Assembly (NCBI RefSeq): GCF_900103185.1
Contig: NZ_FNJD01000028.1
Span: 1 to 37,371 of the forward strand
DNA: 37,371 nucleotides
Origin: Sulfitobacter litoralis
GTDB taxonomy: Bacteria > Pseudomonadota > Alphaproteobacteria > Rhodobacterales > Rhodobacteraceae
Direction of reading: 5' to 3'
Shown here: piece after piece, positions 19,486-26,906 of the stretch
Layout: every line of letters begins with the position of its first letter
How positions within the stretch are numbered: the first letter of the stretch is position 1
Program-made: the position numbers and the translations under genes
The notes under the pieces: generated by a model
Told to the model about the DNA's origin: nothing
What the model saw: the letters and a program-made list of their open reading frames with translations, nothing else
The model's database searches: none

Positions 19486-20405
19486 TGGATCTGTCTGCAA
19501 TCAATCCGATCCTCTTTGTCGCCGGCTTTCTGGTGGCGGCGACGCCGCTGATCTTTGCCGCTTTGGGCGAGCTGGTGGTCGAGAAATCCGGCGTGCTGAA
19601 CCTTGGCGTCGAAGGGATGATGATCATCGGTGCAATCTGCGGCTTTGCCACTGCCGTTGAAACCGGATCGCCGCTGCTGGGTTTTGCCGCCGCGGCCGTG
19701 GGCGGGGCGTTGTTGAGCCTGCTGTTCGCCTTCTTGACGCAGATCACATTGGCCAATCAGGTCGCGTCGGGCTTGGCGCTGACGCTGTTCGGGCTGGGGT
19801 TTTCGGCTTTGCTGGGGCAAAGCTATGTCGGGGTAAAACCGCCGCGGCTGCCGGATGTGAATTTCGGGCCCCTGCATGACATCCCCGTCATCGGACCGAT
19901 TTTCTTTTCCCATGATATCATCTTGTACCTTGGCTTTGCGCTGGTCGTCGCGGTCTGGGCCGTGTTGAAATTCACCCGCATGGGGCTGATCCTGCGCGCC
20001 GTAGGTGAAAGCCACGAGGCGGCCCACGCCCTTGGCTATAAAGTCGTGCGGATACGAACACTGGCGATCATGTTTGGCGGGGCCTGTGCCGGATTGGGCG
20101 GCGCCTATATCAGCCTGATCCGTGTGCCCCAATGGACCGAAGGCATGACCGCAGGTGTGGGCTGGATTGCGCTTGCGCTTGTGGTTTTTGCCAGCTGGAA
20201 GCCATGGCGGCTGTTGCTGGGTGCCTATCTTTTTGGCGGCATCACCCAGCTTCAACTAAATCTGCAGGGTGCCGGCGTTGCTATTCCCGTAGAGTATCTG
20301 GCAATGTCACCCTACATCATCACCATCCTTGTACTGGTGATCCTTTCTGCGGATAAAAGCGCTGCTCCGGCATCGCTGGGCCGCATTTTTCACGCCTCAA
20401 ACTAG
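19485..20405 (+). CDS. ABC importer permease 2 (BMP/purine type)
   Basis: Second permease of the same importer, 306 residues and mostly membrane embedded. Family features are FAALGELVVEKSGVLNLGVE (about 25-44), where the NLGVEGMM run matches the NIGAEGQY run of the first permease, the loop HEAAHALGYKVVRIR that probably contacts the ATPase, and GGACAGLGGAYISL. The paired permeases form a heterodimer for a small polar substrate. The start shares one base with the stop of permease 1, so the two are translationally coupled. A 52-base gap with a small hairpin follows before the binding protein. Confidence 0.92.
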   Translation: MDLSAINPILFVAGFLVAATPLIFAALGELVVEKSGVLNLGVEGMMIIGAICGFATAVETGSPLLGFAAAAVGGALLSLLFAFLTQITLANQVASGLALTLFGLGFSALLGQSYVGVKPPRLPDVNFGPLHDIPVIGPIFFSHDIILYLGFALVVAVWAVLKFTRMGLILRAVGESHEAAHALGYKVVRIRTLAIMFGGACAGLGGAYISLIRVPQWTEGMTAGVGWIALALVVFASWKPWRLLLGAYLFGGITQLQLNLQGAGVAIPVEYLAMSPYIITILVLVILSADKSAAPASLGRIFHASN

Positions 20406-20419
20406 GGGCATATCTTCAA

Positions 20420-20437
20420 GCGCCGGCAAAAAGGCGC
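20420..20437 (+). promoter_or_regulatory. Small hairpin before the binding-protein gene
   Basis: GCGCC (20420-20424) pairs with GGCGC (20433-20437) around an eight-base loop, in the gap between permease 2 and the binding protein. A ribosome binding site CAGGGGA follows before ATG 20458. Such hairpins can protect a 5' end and help a binding protein reach higher levels than its permeases; that role is inferred. Confidence 0.35.
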
Positions 20438-20457
20438 GTTACTCAGGGGACTACGTT

Positions 20458-21531
20458 ATGAAATTCACCACACTTATGGCCAGCGCGGCTTTGGCGCTTG
20501 GGCTTGCAGGCGGGGCCTATGCCCAGGACAAGACCAAGGTCGGCTTTGTCTTTGTTGGCCCCGTCGGCGATGGCGGCTGGACCTATGAACACAACCAAGG
20601 TCGTTTGGCTGTCGAAAAGGAATTCGGCGACGCGGTCGAAACCGTGTTTGTCGAGAGCGTGGCCGAGGGCCCCGATTCCGAGCGTGTGATGACGCAGATG
20701 GCATTGGACGGTGCGGACCTGATCTTTACCACCTCGTTTGGTTATATGGACCCGACCATCAACATCGCGGCCAAATTCCCGGATGTGAAATTCGAACACG
20801 CCACCGGCTACAAGCGTGCCGACAACGTGTCGACCTATTCCGCGCGTTTCTACGAAGGTCGCGCCATTCAGGGTCACATCGCGGGCAAGATGACCAAATC
20901 GAACATCATCGGCTATATCGGGTCCTTCCCGATCCCCGAAGTGATCCGTGGCATCAACTCGGCCTATATCCACGCCAAGAAGGTGAACCCCGATGTCGAG
21001 TTCAAGATCGTCTGGGCCTACACATGGTTTGACCCTGCGAAAGAAGCAGACGCCGCCAAGGTTCTGATCGAACAGGGTGCGGATGTTGTCTTGCAGCACA
21101 CCGATTCCACAGCACCTCAGGCGGCGGCACAAGAAGCAGGCGACGTGATCACCTTTGGTCAGGCGTCCGACATGGCGCAATACGCGCCCAAGCCGCGCGT
21201 CTCGTCGATCATTGACGACTGGGCCCCCTATTACATCGCCCGCACCAAAGCGGTCATGGATGGCACATGGGAAAGCACAGACACATGGGACGGCATCGGT
21301 GCCGGCATGGTTGGTATCGGCGAGATTACGGACGCCGTACCTGCTGATGTGAAAGAGGAAGCGCTGGCGCTGAAAGCGTCGATCGCGGACGGGTCCTACC
21401 ACCCGTTCACCGGTCCGCTGAAAAAGCAGGACGGTTCGGATTTCCTGGCCGACGGCGAAACAGCCGATGACGGCACGCTGGCGGGCATGAACTTCTATGT
21501 CGAAGGCATCAAAGGCGACATTCCGAACTAA
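20458..21531 (+). CDS. BMP family ABC transporter substrate-binding protein
   Basis: Periplasmic receptor of the importer, from the basic membrane protein family that binds nucleosides and purines. The 357-residue product starts with a signal peptide (MKFTTLMASAALALGLAGG, then AYAQ) with likely cleavage after AYA at about residue 22; there is no lipobox, so it is a soluble periplasmic protein. The mature part starts TKVGFVFVGPVGDGGWTYEH, a typical BMP N-terminus, and has DLIFTTSFGYMDP and the family-like ARFYEGRAIQGHIAGKM. It is the last gene of the xdh-transporter unit and is followed at once by an intrinsic terminator. With xanthine dehydrogenase upstream, a purine base or nucleoside is the best guess for ligand. 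Confidence 0.92.
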   Translation: MKFTTLMASAALALGLAGGAYAQDKTKVGFVFVGPVGDGGWTYEHNQGRLAVEKEFGDAVETVFVESVAEGPDSERVMTQMALDGADLIFTTSFGYMDPTINIAAKFPDVKFEHATGYKRADNVSTYSARFYEGRAIQGHIAGKMTKSNIIGYIGSFPIPEVIRGINSAYIHAKKVNPDVEFKIVWAYTWFDPAKEADAAKVLIEQGADVVLQHTDSTAPQAAAQEAGDVITFGQASDMAQYAPKPRVSSIIDDWAPYYIARTKAVMDGTWESTDTWDGIGAGMVGIGEITDAVPADVKEEALALKASIADGSYHPFTGPLKKQDGSDFLADGETADDGTLAGMNFYVEGIKGDIPN

Positions 21532-21556
21532 GCCGGACGTCCCGATAAACAATACA

Positions 21557-21588
21557 AAGGCCTCGCATCCGCGGGGCCTTTTTTATTT
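21557..21588 (+). terminator. Intrinsic terminator of the xdh-transporter operon
   Basis: AAGGCCTCGC pairs with GCGGGGCCTT around a short loop and is followed directly by TTTTTTATTT. It begins 26 bases after the binding-protein stop. Stem and T tract are both present, making this the clearest terminator in the window. Confidence 0.9.
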
Positions 21589-21665
21589 CGAGGTCATCAC
21601 GTTACCCGCTGTCTTGCGACAAAAAGCGTCTGGCGCGTCTTGATCGAGCGGCCTACAGAAAGCAC

Positions 21666-22031
21666 ATGCGTTTTCTGCCCGCCTTTCCTTGTCAGCTGCT
21701 TGCCACCATTCTGGTGCTGCTGTCGCTTGCGACATCGGGGTTTGCGCATCGTTTCGCGCCAGTAGACTTGTCGCCCGAGCTGCAAGCCTATGTTGCCAAT
21801 GGGGGCGCGCTGGCGGACCTCTGCGGCACTGGTGATAGCCCGCACTCAGGCAATATGGCCGATTGCAAGACCTGCCGTCTGATCGGTGCCATGGCGCTGC
21901 CCGAAGCGGTCACCGGCCTGCCCGTTCCCGTGCTTGAGAAAACGCAAACCCTGCGCTTTGTGGCGAAACGGCTGCTGCACACACGCAAGCCTGACCCCAG
22001 CCGGCTGACCCGCGCACCGCCCCAAGTCTGA
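21666..22031 (+). CDS. Small secreted CxxC protein, DUF2946-like
   Basis: A 121-residue protein with a signal peptide (LLATILVLLSLATSGFA, cleavage near residue 27) and a short mature part with C53, C67 and C70 in DLCGTG and ADCKTCRL. The DCxxC arrangement after a stretch of small residues resembles DUF2946 proteins, which are often found next to metal-uptake genes; I cannot confirm membership by eye. Histidines are scattered near the cysteines (H28, H60), so metal binding is possible. It precedes the PepSY membrane protein by 68 bases on the same strand, suggesting a joint task. No function is known. Confidence 0.65.
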   Translation: MRFLPAFPCQLLATILVLLSLATSGFAHRFAPVDLSPELQAYVANGGALADLCGTGDSPHSGNMADCKTCRLIGAMALPEAVTGLPVPVLEKTQTLRFVAKRLLHTRKPDPSRLTRAPPQV

Positions 22032-22059
22032 ACATCTATCCCATCTGTTCATTCTTTCC

Positions 22060-22078
22060 GCCTGCCGATGATGCAGGC
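22060..22078 (+). promoter_or_regulatory. Short hairpin between the CxxC protein and PepSY genes
   Basis: GCCTGC (22060-22065) and GCAGGC (22073-22078) form a six-pair stem with a seven-base loop, ending about 20 bases before the PepSY start. No T tract follows, so it is more likely an mRNA structure than a full terminator. Confidence 0.35.
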
Positions 22079-22099
22079 CATTAGGCTTGGAGCCCTCAT

Positions 22100-23485
22100 A
22101 TGACCACCCCTACCCCCACCGCGCAGCCCCAAGGGCGCGTGAACAAACTCTATTTCGCGGCGTGGCGCTGGCATTTCTATGCCGGATTGTTCGTGCTGCC
22201 CTTCCTGTCGATCCTCGCCGTCACCGGCATGGCGATGTTGTGGATCGCGTGGATCGACGGGCGCGACGGTGAATATACCCCCGTGACCGTGCAAGAAACT
22301 GTCCTGTCGGTATCCCAGCAGTCGCAAGCCGCAGTCGAGGCCGTGCCCGGCGGCACGCTGGTTCAGTATGTGGCACCGCGCGCGCTCGATCTGGCGGCGC
22401 TGTTCCGCGTGGACCACGATGGTGATGCGGTCATGGTTGCAGTTGATCCCTATACAGCCAAGGTGATCGAGAGCTTTCCGCGTCGGTCCGGCTGGTATGA
22501 TTTCGCGGATGGCATCCACAGTGATCTGATGCTGGGGGTGACCGGTGATCGCATGATCGAAGCCGCGGCTTCGATCGCCTTGGTGCTGATTGCAACCGGG
22601 CTTTATATGTGGTGGCCCCGAGGTGCAGGCTGGCGCGCAACGCTGGTGCCGCGTTTCACCAAAGGTCGCGCCACGTGGAAATCGCTGCACGGTGTCGTGG
22701 GCATCTGGGTGTCTGCGTTTCTGGTGCTCTTCCTGATCTCGGGCTTGTCTTGGGCGGGCATCTGGGGCGGCAAGATGGTGCAAGCCTGGAGCCAGTTCCC
22801 CGCCGAAAAGTGGGATGCCGTGCCCCTATCGGACGACATCCACGCCAGCATGAACCACCACCGCCGCGAGGTGCCTTGGGCGCTGGAACAGACGCCGATG
22901 CCTGCTTCTGGCAGCGACACAGGGGCTGCGGGCGTTGCAGGGGCCGTCACGATCGACAGCATCGACGCACTGGCGCGCGAGATCGGCTTTGACGCGCGTT
23001 ATCAGATGAACCTGCCGCAGGGCGATACCGGTGTCTGGACGCTGAGCCGCGATTCCATGAACTCTGACAGTTCCGACCCGATGTCGGATCGCACCGTGCA
23101 CATCGACCAGCACAGCGGCAATATCCTCGCCGATGTGCGTTATGCCGACTATTCGCTTGCAGGCAAGGCGATGGCGGTCGGGATTGCGCTGCACATGGGC
23201 ACCTTGGGTCTGCTGAGCGTACTGGCCAATACGCTGGTCTGCCTGTCGGTCCTGTTCCTCTGCGTCAGCGCGCTGGTGCTTTGGTGGAAGCGTCGCCCTA
23301 CCGCCGCTGGCCGTCTGTCCGCCCCGCCCATGCCGTCAGAGCTGCCGCTGTGGCAAGGTGCCGTGCTTGTCGGGCTGTTCGTCTCGATGGCCTTTCCCAT
23401 GGCGGGGGCCGTGCTGCTGAGCGTGCTGGCGGTCGACGTGCTGATCCTGTCGCGCCTGCCCGCGCTGCGCCACCGCCTGACATGA
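22100..23485 (+). CDS. PepSY domain-containing inner-membrane protein
   Basis: A 461-residue membrane protein of the PepSY-associated TM helix family, related to proteins linked with siderophore iron reduction or copper uptake. The N-terminal FAAWRWHFYAGLFVLPFLSI (about 14-33) is the characteristic first helix with its conserved histidine. A periplasmic PepSY-like portion follows (DPYTAKVIESFPRRSGWYDF), then HSDLMLGVTGDRMIEAAAS and further helices at about 150-170, 195-220, 350-395 and 405-450. The loop histidines (H115-type HSDL, SLHG, NHHRR, LHMG) may bind heme or metal. ATG 22100 is the start. With the small CxxC protein before it, it may form a metal-related module; no outer-membrane receptor is nearby. 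Confidence 0.85.
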   Translation: MTTPTPTAQPQGRVNKLYFAAWRWHFYAGLFVLPFLSILAVTGMAMLWIAWIDGRDGEYTPVTVQETVLSVSQQSQAAVEAVPGGTLVQYVAPRALDLAALFRVDHDGDAVMVAVDPYTAKVIESFPRRSGWYDFADGIHSDLMLGVTGDRMIEAAASIALVLIATGLYMWWPRGAGWRATLVPRFTKGRATWKSLHGVVGIWVSAFLVLFLISGLSWAGIWGGKMVQAWSQFPAEKWDAVPLSDDIHASMNHHRREVPWALEQTPMPASGSDTGAAGVAGAVTIDSIDALAREIGFDARYQMNLPQGDTGVWTLSRDSMNSDSSDPMSDRTVHIDQHSGNILADVRYADYSLAGKAMAVGIALHMGTLGLLSVLANTLVCLSVLFLCVSALVLWWKRRPTAAGRLSAPPMPSELPLWQGAVLVGLFVSMAFPMAGAVLLSVLAVDVLILSRLPALRHRLT

Positions 23486-23496
23486 TCTGAAAAGCA

Positions 23497-23529
23497 CCCC
23501 CGCGCCACCCGTCAAAGACGGCGCGGGGG
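23497..23529 (+). terminator. Strong GC hairpin after the PepSY gene
   Basis: CCCCCGCGCC (23497-23506) pairs with GGCGCGGGGG (23520-23529); an inner CCGTC-AAA-GACGG stem is also possible. It starts 12 bases after the PepSY stop. No T tract follows, so termination may be imperfect. Confidence 0.55.
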
Positions 23530-23576
23530 ATGCATCCCCACTATTCATCCGGCGGCAACACGCTATCATCAGCGTT

Positions 23577-24191
23577 ATGATTAAAATCCACCACCTGAAC
23601 CGGTCCCGCTCTCATCGCATTTTGTGGCTGCTCGAAGAAATCGGCGCGCCCTATGATGTCATTCCCTATAGCCGCGATACCAAGACCAATCTCGCCCCGC
23701 CCGAGCTCAAGCGCGTGCACCCGTTGGGCAAATCCCCCATGGTCGAGATTGACGGCACGCTGATTGCCGAGAGTGCCGCAATCACCGAAGTGCTCTGCAC
23801 CCGTTTCGCCCCCGAGATGATACCGGATCGCGACAGCCCCGCCTATCTGCAGCACCTAGAACTGATGCATTTCGCAGAAGGCTCTGCCATGACGCCGATC
23901 CTGCTGAACCTCTATGTCAGCCGTTTAGGCGACGCCGGTGCACCACTGCATCCGCGCATCACGTCTGAACTGGACAACCACTATAGCTACATGAACAGCC
24001 GCGTGCGGGCGTCAGGCCACTTTGTGCAGGATACGCTGTCGGCTGCCGACATTATGCTCAGCTTTCCGGCAGAGATCGCGATGCAGCAGGGACGCGCCAA
24101 GGATTATCCGGCGCTGGCGGGATTTGTCGAAATGATCCACGCGCGCCCCGCCTACGGTCGCGCCACCGCGCGCGGCAAGACCGACACCTAA
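23577..24191 (+). CDS. Glutathione S-transferase family protein
   Basis: Cytosolic GST-fold protein of 204 residues. The N-terminal thioredoxin-like domain shows IKIHHLNRSRSHRILWLLEE with serines at about 10 and 12 where the catalytic residue would lie, the cis-proline context GKSPMVEIDG (about 50-59) and ESAAITEVL, which holds the glutathione-binding E-S pair. The all-helical C-terminal domain has ADIMLSFPAEIA at about 157-168. The substrate cannot be told from sequence. It is separated from its neighbours by a hairpin on each side (23497-23529 and 24240-24265), so it is probably transcribed alone. Confidence 0.9.
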   Translation: MIKIHHLNRSRSHRILWLLEEIGAPYDVIPYSRDTKTNLAPPELKRVHPLGKSPMVEIDGTLIAESAAITEVLCTRFAPEMIPDRDSPAYLQHLELMHFAEGSAMTPILLNLYVSRLGDAGAPLHPRITSELDNHYSYMNSRVRASGHFVQDTLSAADIMLSFPAEIAMQQGRAKDYPALAGFVEMIHARPAYGRATARGKTDT

Positions 24192-24239
24192 CCGCGCGGT
24201 TGCACGTCCCACCGGCCCGTGTCACCCATATGCGAACTG

Positions 24240-24265
24240 CTTGGGGCTGCTGAGACAGCCCCAAG
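24240..24265. terminator. Perfect 10-bp hairpin between GST and FAD oxidoreductase genes
   Basis: CTTGGGGCTG (24240-24249) is mirrored by CAGCCCCAAG (24256-24265) with a six-base loop. It sits 49 bases after the GST stop and 31 before the oxidoreductase start. No T run follows on either strand, so it may be a terminator of GST or a leader structure of the next gene. Confidence 0.5.
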
Positions 24266-24296
24266 CGGAAACCATTGCAACGGACAGGGGCCGCAT

Positions 24297-25382
24297 ATGA
24301 AACAGCACACATCCGATATCCTTGTCATCGGCGGTGGCATCGCAGGCATTTCGGCGGCGGCGCGCCTGTCCGGTGACGCCCAAGTCACGGTGATCGAAGG
24401 GGAAAAAGCGCTTGGCTATCACGCCTCTGGCCGGTCGGCCGCGCTGATCGAAGAGAACTACGGTGCCCCTTCCGTGCAAGCGCTGAACAAGGCCACCATC
24501 GGCTATCTGCGCGACGGCGGCTACCTGTCCCCGCGCGGACTGATGATCATCGCGGATCGTCATGAGGAAGAGGCGTTTTATAGCGATCTTGCGCATATGG
24601 GCGTTGAACAGATCTCCCCCGACGACGCACTGCGTCTTGTCCCGATTCTCGCTGCGGAACGGATCGCTTTTGCGGGCTATCACGCCGACGCCGATGATAT
24701 TGATACTGACCGGCTGCTGCAGGATTTCGCCAAGGAGCTGCGCCGCAACGGTGGGCAGATCGACACGGGGCACCCCGTGACCGCGATCGCCCGCATCGGC
24801 GACATGTGGGAGGTCACCGCAGGCGCACAAACCCACCACGCGAAGAAACTGGTGAATGCCGCCGGAGCGTGGGCCGACCAGATCGCCATTCTGGCAGGCG
24901 TCGCACCGCTGGGGATCACGCCTTTTCGCCGGTCGATGGCGCGGATCGCGGCACCGGGTGGGTACGACCTGTCGCGCTGGCCGATGTTCTTTGGCGTGGG
25001 CGAAACATGGTATGCCAAGCCCGACGCGGGCGCGCTGCTGATCTCGCCCGCCGAAGAGGACCCGACAGACCCCCATGATGCGTGGGCCGACGACATGGTG
25101 CTGGCCGAAGGGCTGGAGCGGTATCAGAATATGGTCGCCGTGCCGCTCACCAAACCCATCGCGACATGGGCGGGGCTGCGCAGTTTTGCCCCTGACCGCA
25201 CGTTGGTGCTTGGCCCCGATCCCGCGGACCCCGATTTTATCTGGAGCGCGGGACAAGGCGGATACGGCTTCCAGACCAGCGCTGCTGCCTCGCAATTGGT
25301 GGCCGACCTGACCCTTGGCAACACCCCCTCCCTGCCCGACACAGTGGTCGCGGCACTGCGCCCCGACAGGCTACGCCCATGA
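24297..25382 (+). CDS. FAD-dependent oxidoreductase, DAO family
   Basis: A 361-residue flavoprotein of the D-amino-acid oxidase/glycine oxidase-like (DAO) family, which oxidises amines or amino acids. The N-terminus has the dinucleotide-binding motif DILVIGGGIAGISAAARL (GxGxxG at about 11-16), and ASGRSAALIEENYG follows as in family members. VNAAGAWADQIAILAGV and GAGQGGYGFQTS-like sequence (SAGQGGYGFQTS) near the C-terminus complete the fold. The frame stays open upstream to 24219, but ATG 24297 with GGACAGGGG before it fits the N-terminus. Its stop overlaps the next gene start by four bases. The substrate is unknown. Confidence 0.86.
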   Translation: MKQHTSDILVIGGGIAGISAAARLSGDAQVTVIEGEKALGYHASGRSAALIEENYGAPSVQALNKATIGYLRDGGYLSPRGLMIIADRHEEEAFYSDLAHMGVEQISPDDALRLVPILAAERIAFAGYHADADDIDTDRLLQDFAKELRRNGGQIDTGHPVTAIARIGDMWEVTAGAQTHHAKKLVNAAGAWADQIAILAGVAPLGITPFRRSMARIAAPGGYDLSRWPMFFGVGETWYAKPDAGALLISPAEEDPTDPHDAWADDMVLAEGLERYQNMVAVPLTKPIATWAGLRSFAPDRTLVLGPDPADPDFIWSAGQGGYGFQTSAAASQLVADLTLGNTPSLPDTVVAALRPDRLRP

Positions 25383-26029
25383 CCGGCAAGCTTCCCCCCT
25401 CCGCCAGCGTGGCGATCCCCGCCAGTGGCGCGATGCTGCACGCGCCCGCGGCCGACCGGAACAAAGACGCCCTGTGCGATCTGCTGCGCGAACACGCGCC
25501 GCAAAAAGGGCGTGCGCTCGAGATCGCCAGCGGCACAGGCCAGCATATCGCCGCCTTTGCCCGTGCCCTGCCCGATCTGCACTGGCAACCGACTGAACCC
25601 GCACCCGACCGCCGCGCCAGTATAGACGCCTATATCACCAAGGCGGCCTTGCCGAATGTCGCCCCCGCAGCACCGCTCGACGCCACGGCGACGAGCTGGA
25701 ACGAAACTCTGCCAGCGCAAGACCTGATCTTTTTTGCCAACCTTTTGCACCTGATCCCGACGGACGCGGCCCAGCGTGTCATCACCGAAGCCGCCCTGGC
25801 CCTCGCCCCCGGCGGCGCGCTGATCTTCTATGGCCCGTTTGTCCGCGATGGCATCCTCACCTCGGAGGGAGACCTGAGGTTCGACGCCGAGCTGCGTTCC
25901 GCCGACCCTGCCATTGGCTACAAAGATACGGTCGACATCACGCGTTGGCTCAGCGATGCTGCGCTGAGCCCCATCGACCTTGTCGAGATGCCCGCCAACA
26001 ATCTGGCCTTTATCGCACGAAAGCCGTGA
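25379..26029 (+). CDS. DUF938 protein, class I SAM methyltransferase-like
   Basis: A 216-residue protein of the DUF938 family, predicted to have a methyltransferase fold. Visible are the N-terminal HAPAADRNKDALCDLLREH, the SAM-binding loop LEIASGTGQHIAAFA (about 43-57), the acidic end of strand two in WQPTEPAP, and the family-specific ANLLHLIP and FYGPFVRDG. Substrate and product are unknown. It is coupled to the FAD oxidoreductase by an ATGA overlap and followed four bases later by the GH25 gene, so the three form one transcript. Confidence 0.88.
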   Translation: MTGKLPPSASVAIPASGAMLHAPAADRNKDALCDLLREHAPQKGRALEIASGTGQHIAAFARALPDLHWQPTEPAPDRRASIDAYITKAALPNVAPAAPLDATATSWNETLPAQDLIFFANLLHLIPTDAAQRVITEAALALAPGGALIFYGPFVRDGILTSEGDLRFDAELRSADPAIGYKDTVDITRWLSDAALSPIDLVEMPANNLAFIARKP

Positions 26030-26033
26030 CCCT

Positions 26034-26816
26034 ATGCCCCGACTTCGCGTTCTTGCCTTACTCTGCTCTTTTGCCCTCTCTGCTTGTGGCGCGCCGCAGA
26101 TCTCTGTGCCCTTGGGGGACGTGACGGCAGCCAATTTCGGTGACCGCAAGCCGTTTGACTGGCCCGGCCAAAGCCCCGACCGCTATGCGGTGCACGGCAT
26201 CGACGTGGCCCGTTTTCAAGACCCGCTGAACTGGGGCGAAGCACGGGTTTCGGGGGTGAACTTTGCCTTTATCAAAGCAACCGAAGGTGGTGATTTGCTG
26301 GACCCAATGTTCCAGAACCACTGGGACGGCGCAGGCCGTGCTGGCGTGGCACGCGGGGCCTATCACTTCTACTATTTCTGCACGACACCCGAAAAACAGG
26401 CCCGCTGGTTTATTGAAAATGTGCCCAAAACCGCCGGCATGCTGCCCCCCGTGCTGGATCTGGAGTGGAACCCGTTTTCGCCCACCTGCACACTGCGCCC
26501 GCCCGCCGATACCGTACGCCGCAACGCGCAAACCTTCCTGAGCATCCTGCGCGCCCACTATGGCCAGCAGCCCGTCGTCTACACCACGCCCGAGTTTTAT
26601 GCCCAGAACGACATGGGGCGTCTGCGCGATGTGGAATTCTGGCTCCGCTCCACCGCCGCGCACCCGTCCGAGAAATACCCGAATGAACGCTGGACCTTCT
26701 GGCAATATACCAGCACAGGCCGCGTGACCGGAGCGCAGGGCGATATCGATATCAACGTCTACGCCGGCAGCCCCGCCAGCTGGGAAAACTGGCTTTCGCG
26801 GCGTCAGGTGCGGTAA
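26034..26816 (+). CDS. GH25 family muramidase-like lipoprotein
   Basis: A 260-residue glycoside hydrolase family 25 protein, which cuts the glycan chain of peptidoglycan. The signal peptide ends in a lipobox L15-S16-A17-C18, so the mature protein is probably a membrane-anchored lipoprotein facing the periplasm. The catalytic domain starts HGIDVARFQ with D57 and contains the D-x-E pair D142/E144 in LPPVLDLEWN, with FIKATEGG and ARGAYHFYYF as typical strands and WTFWQYTSTGRV at the end. The start ATG 26034 is four bases after the DUF938 stop; the frame is open earlier but overlaps that gene. A role in wall turnover is likely, since no holin or phage gene is near. Confidence 0.88.
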   Translation: MPRLRVLALLCSFALSACGAPQISVPLGDVTAANFGDRKPFDWPGQSPDRYAVHGIDVARFQDPLNWGEARVSGVNFAFIKATEGGDLLDPMFQNHWDGAGRAGVARGAYHFYYFCTTPEKQARWFIENVPKTAGMLPPVLDLEWNPFSPTCTLRPPADTVRRNAQTFLSILRAHYGQQPVVYTTPEFYAQNDMGRLRDVEFWLRSTAAHPSEKYPNERWTFWQYTSTGRVTGAQGDIDINVYAGSPASWENWLSRRQVR

Positions 26817-26906
26817 GACGCGAAAGCAATCTATCAGGGTGCCACCTTGGACGTTGCAATTATAAAGTGAAGCTGGCACGATTTCTCAAGCGGAAATGGC
26901 AGGCAC

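Noticed and set aside
20443..21552. 369-residue open frame on the minus strand
   Set aside because: Antisense to the BMP binding protein, which has a signal peptide, family motifs and a matching terminator on the plus strand.
26838..26867. Possible promoter with TATAAAG before the HNH gene
   Set aside because: No acceptable -35 hexamer at 16-18 bases; TTGGAC is only eight bases away, so I do not list it as a promoter.
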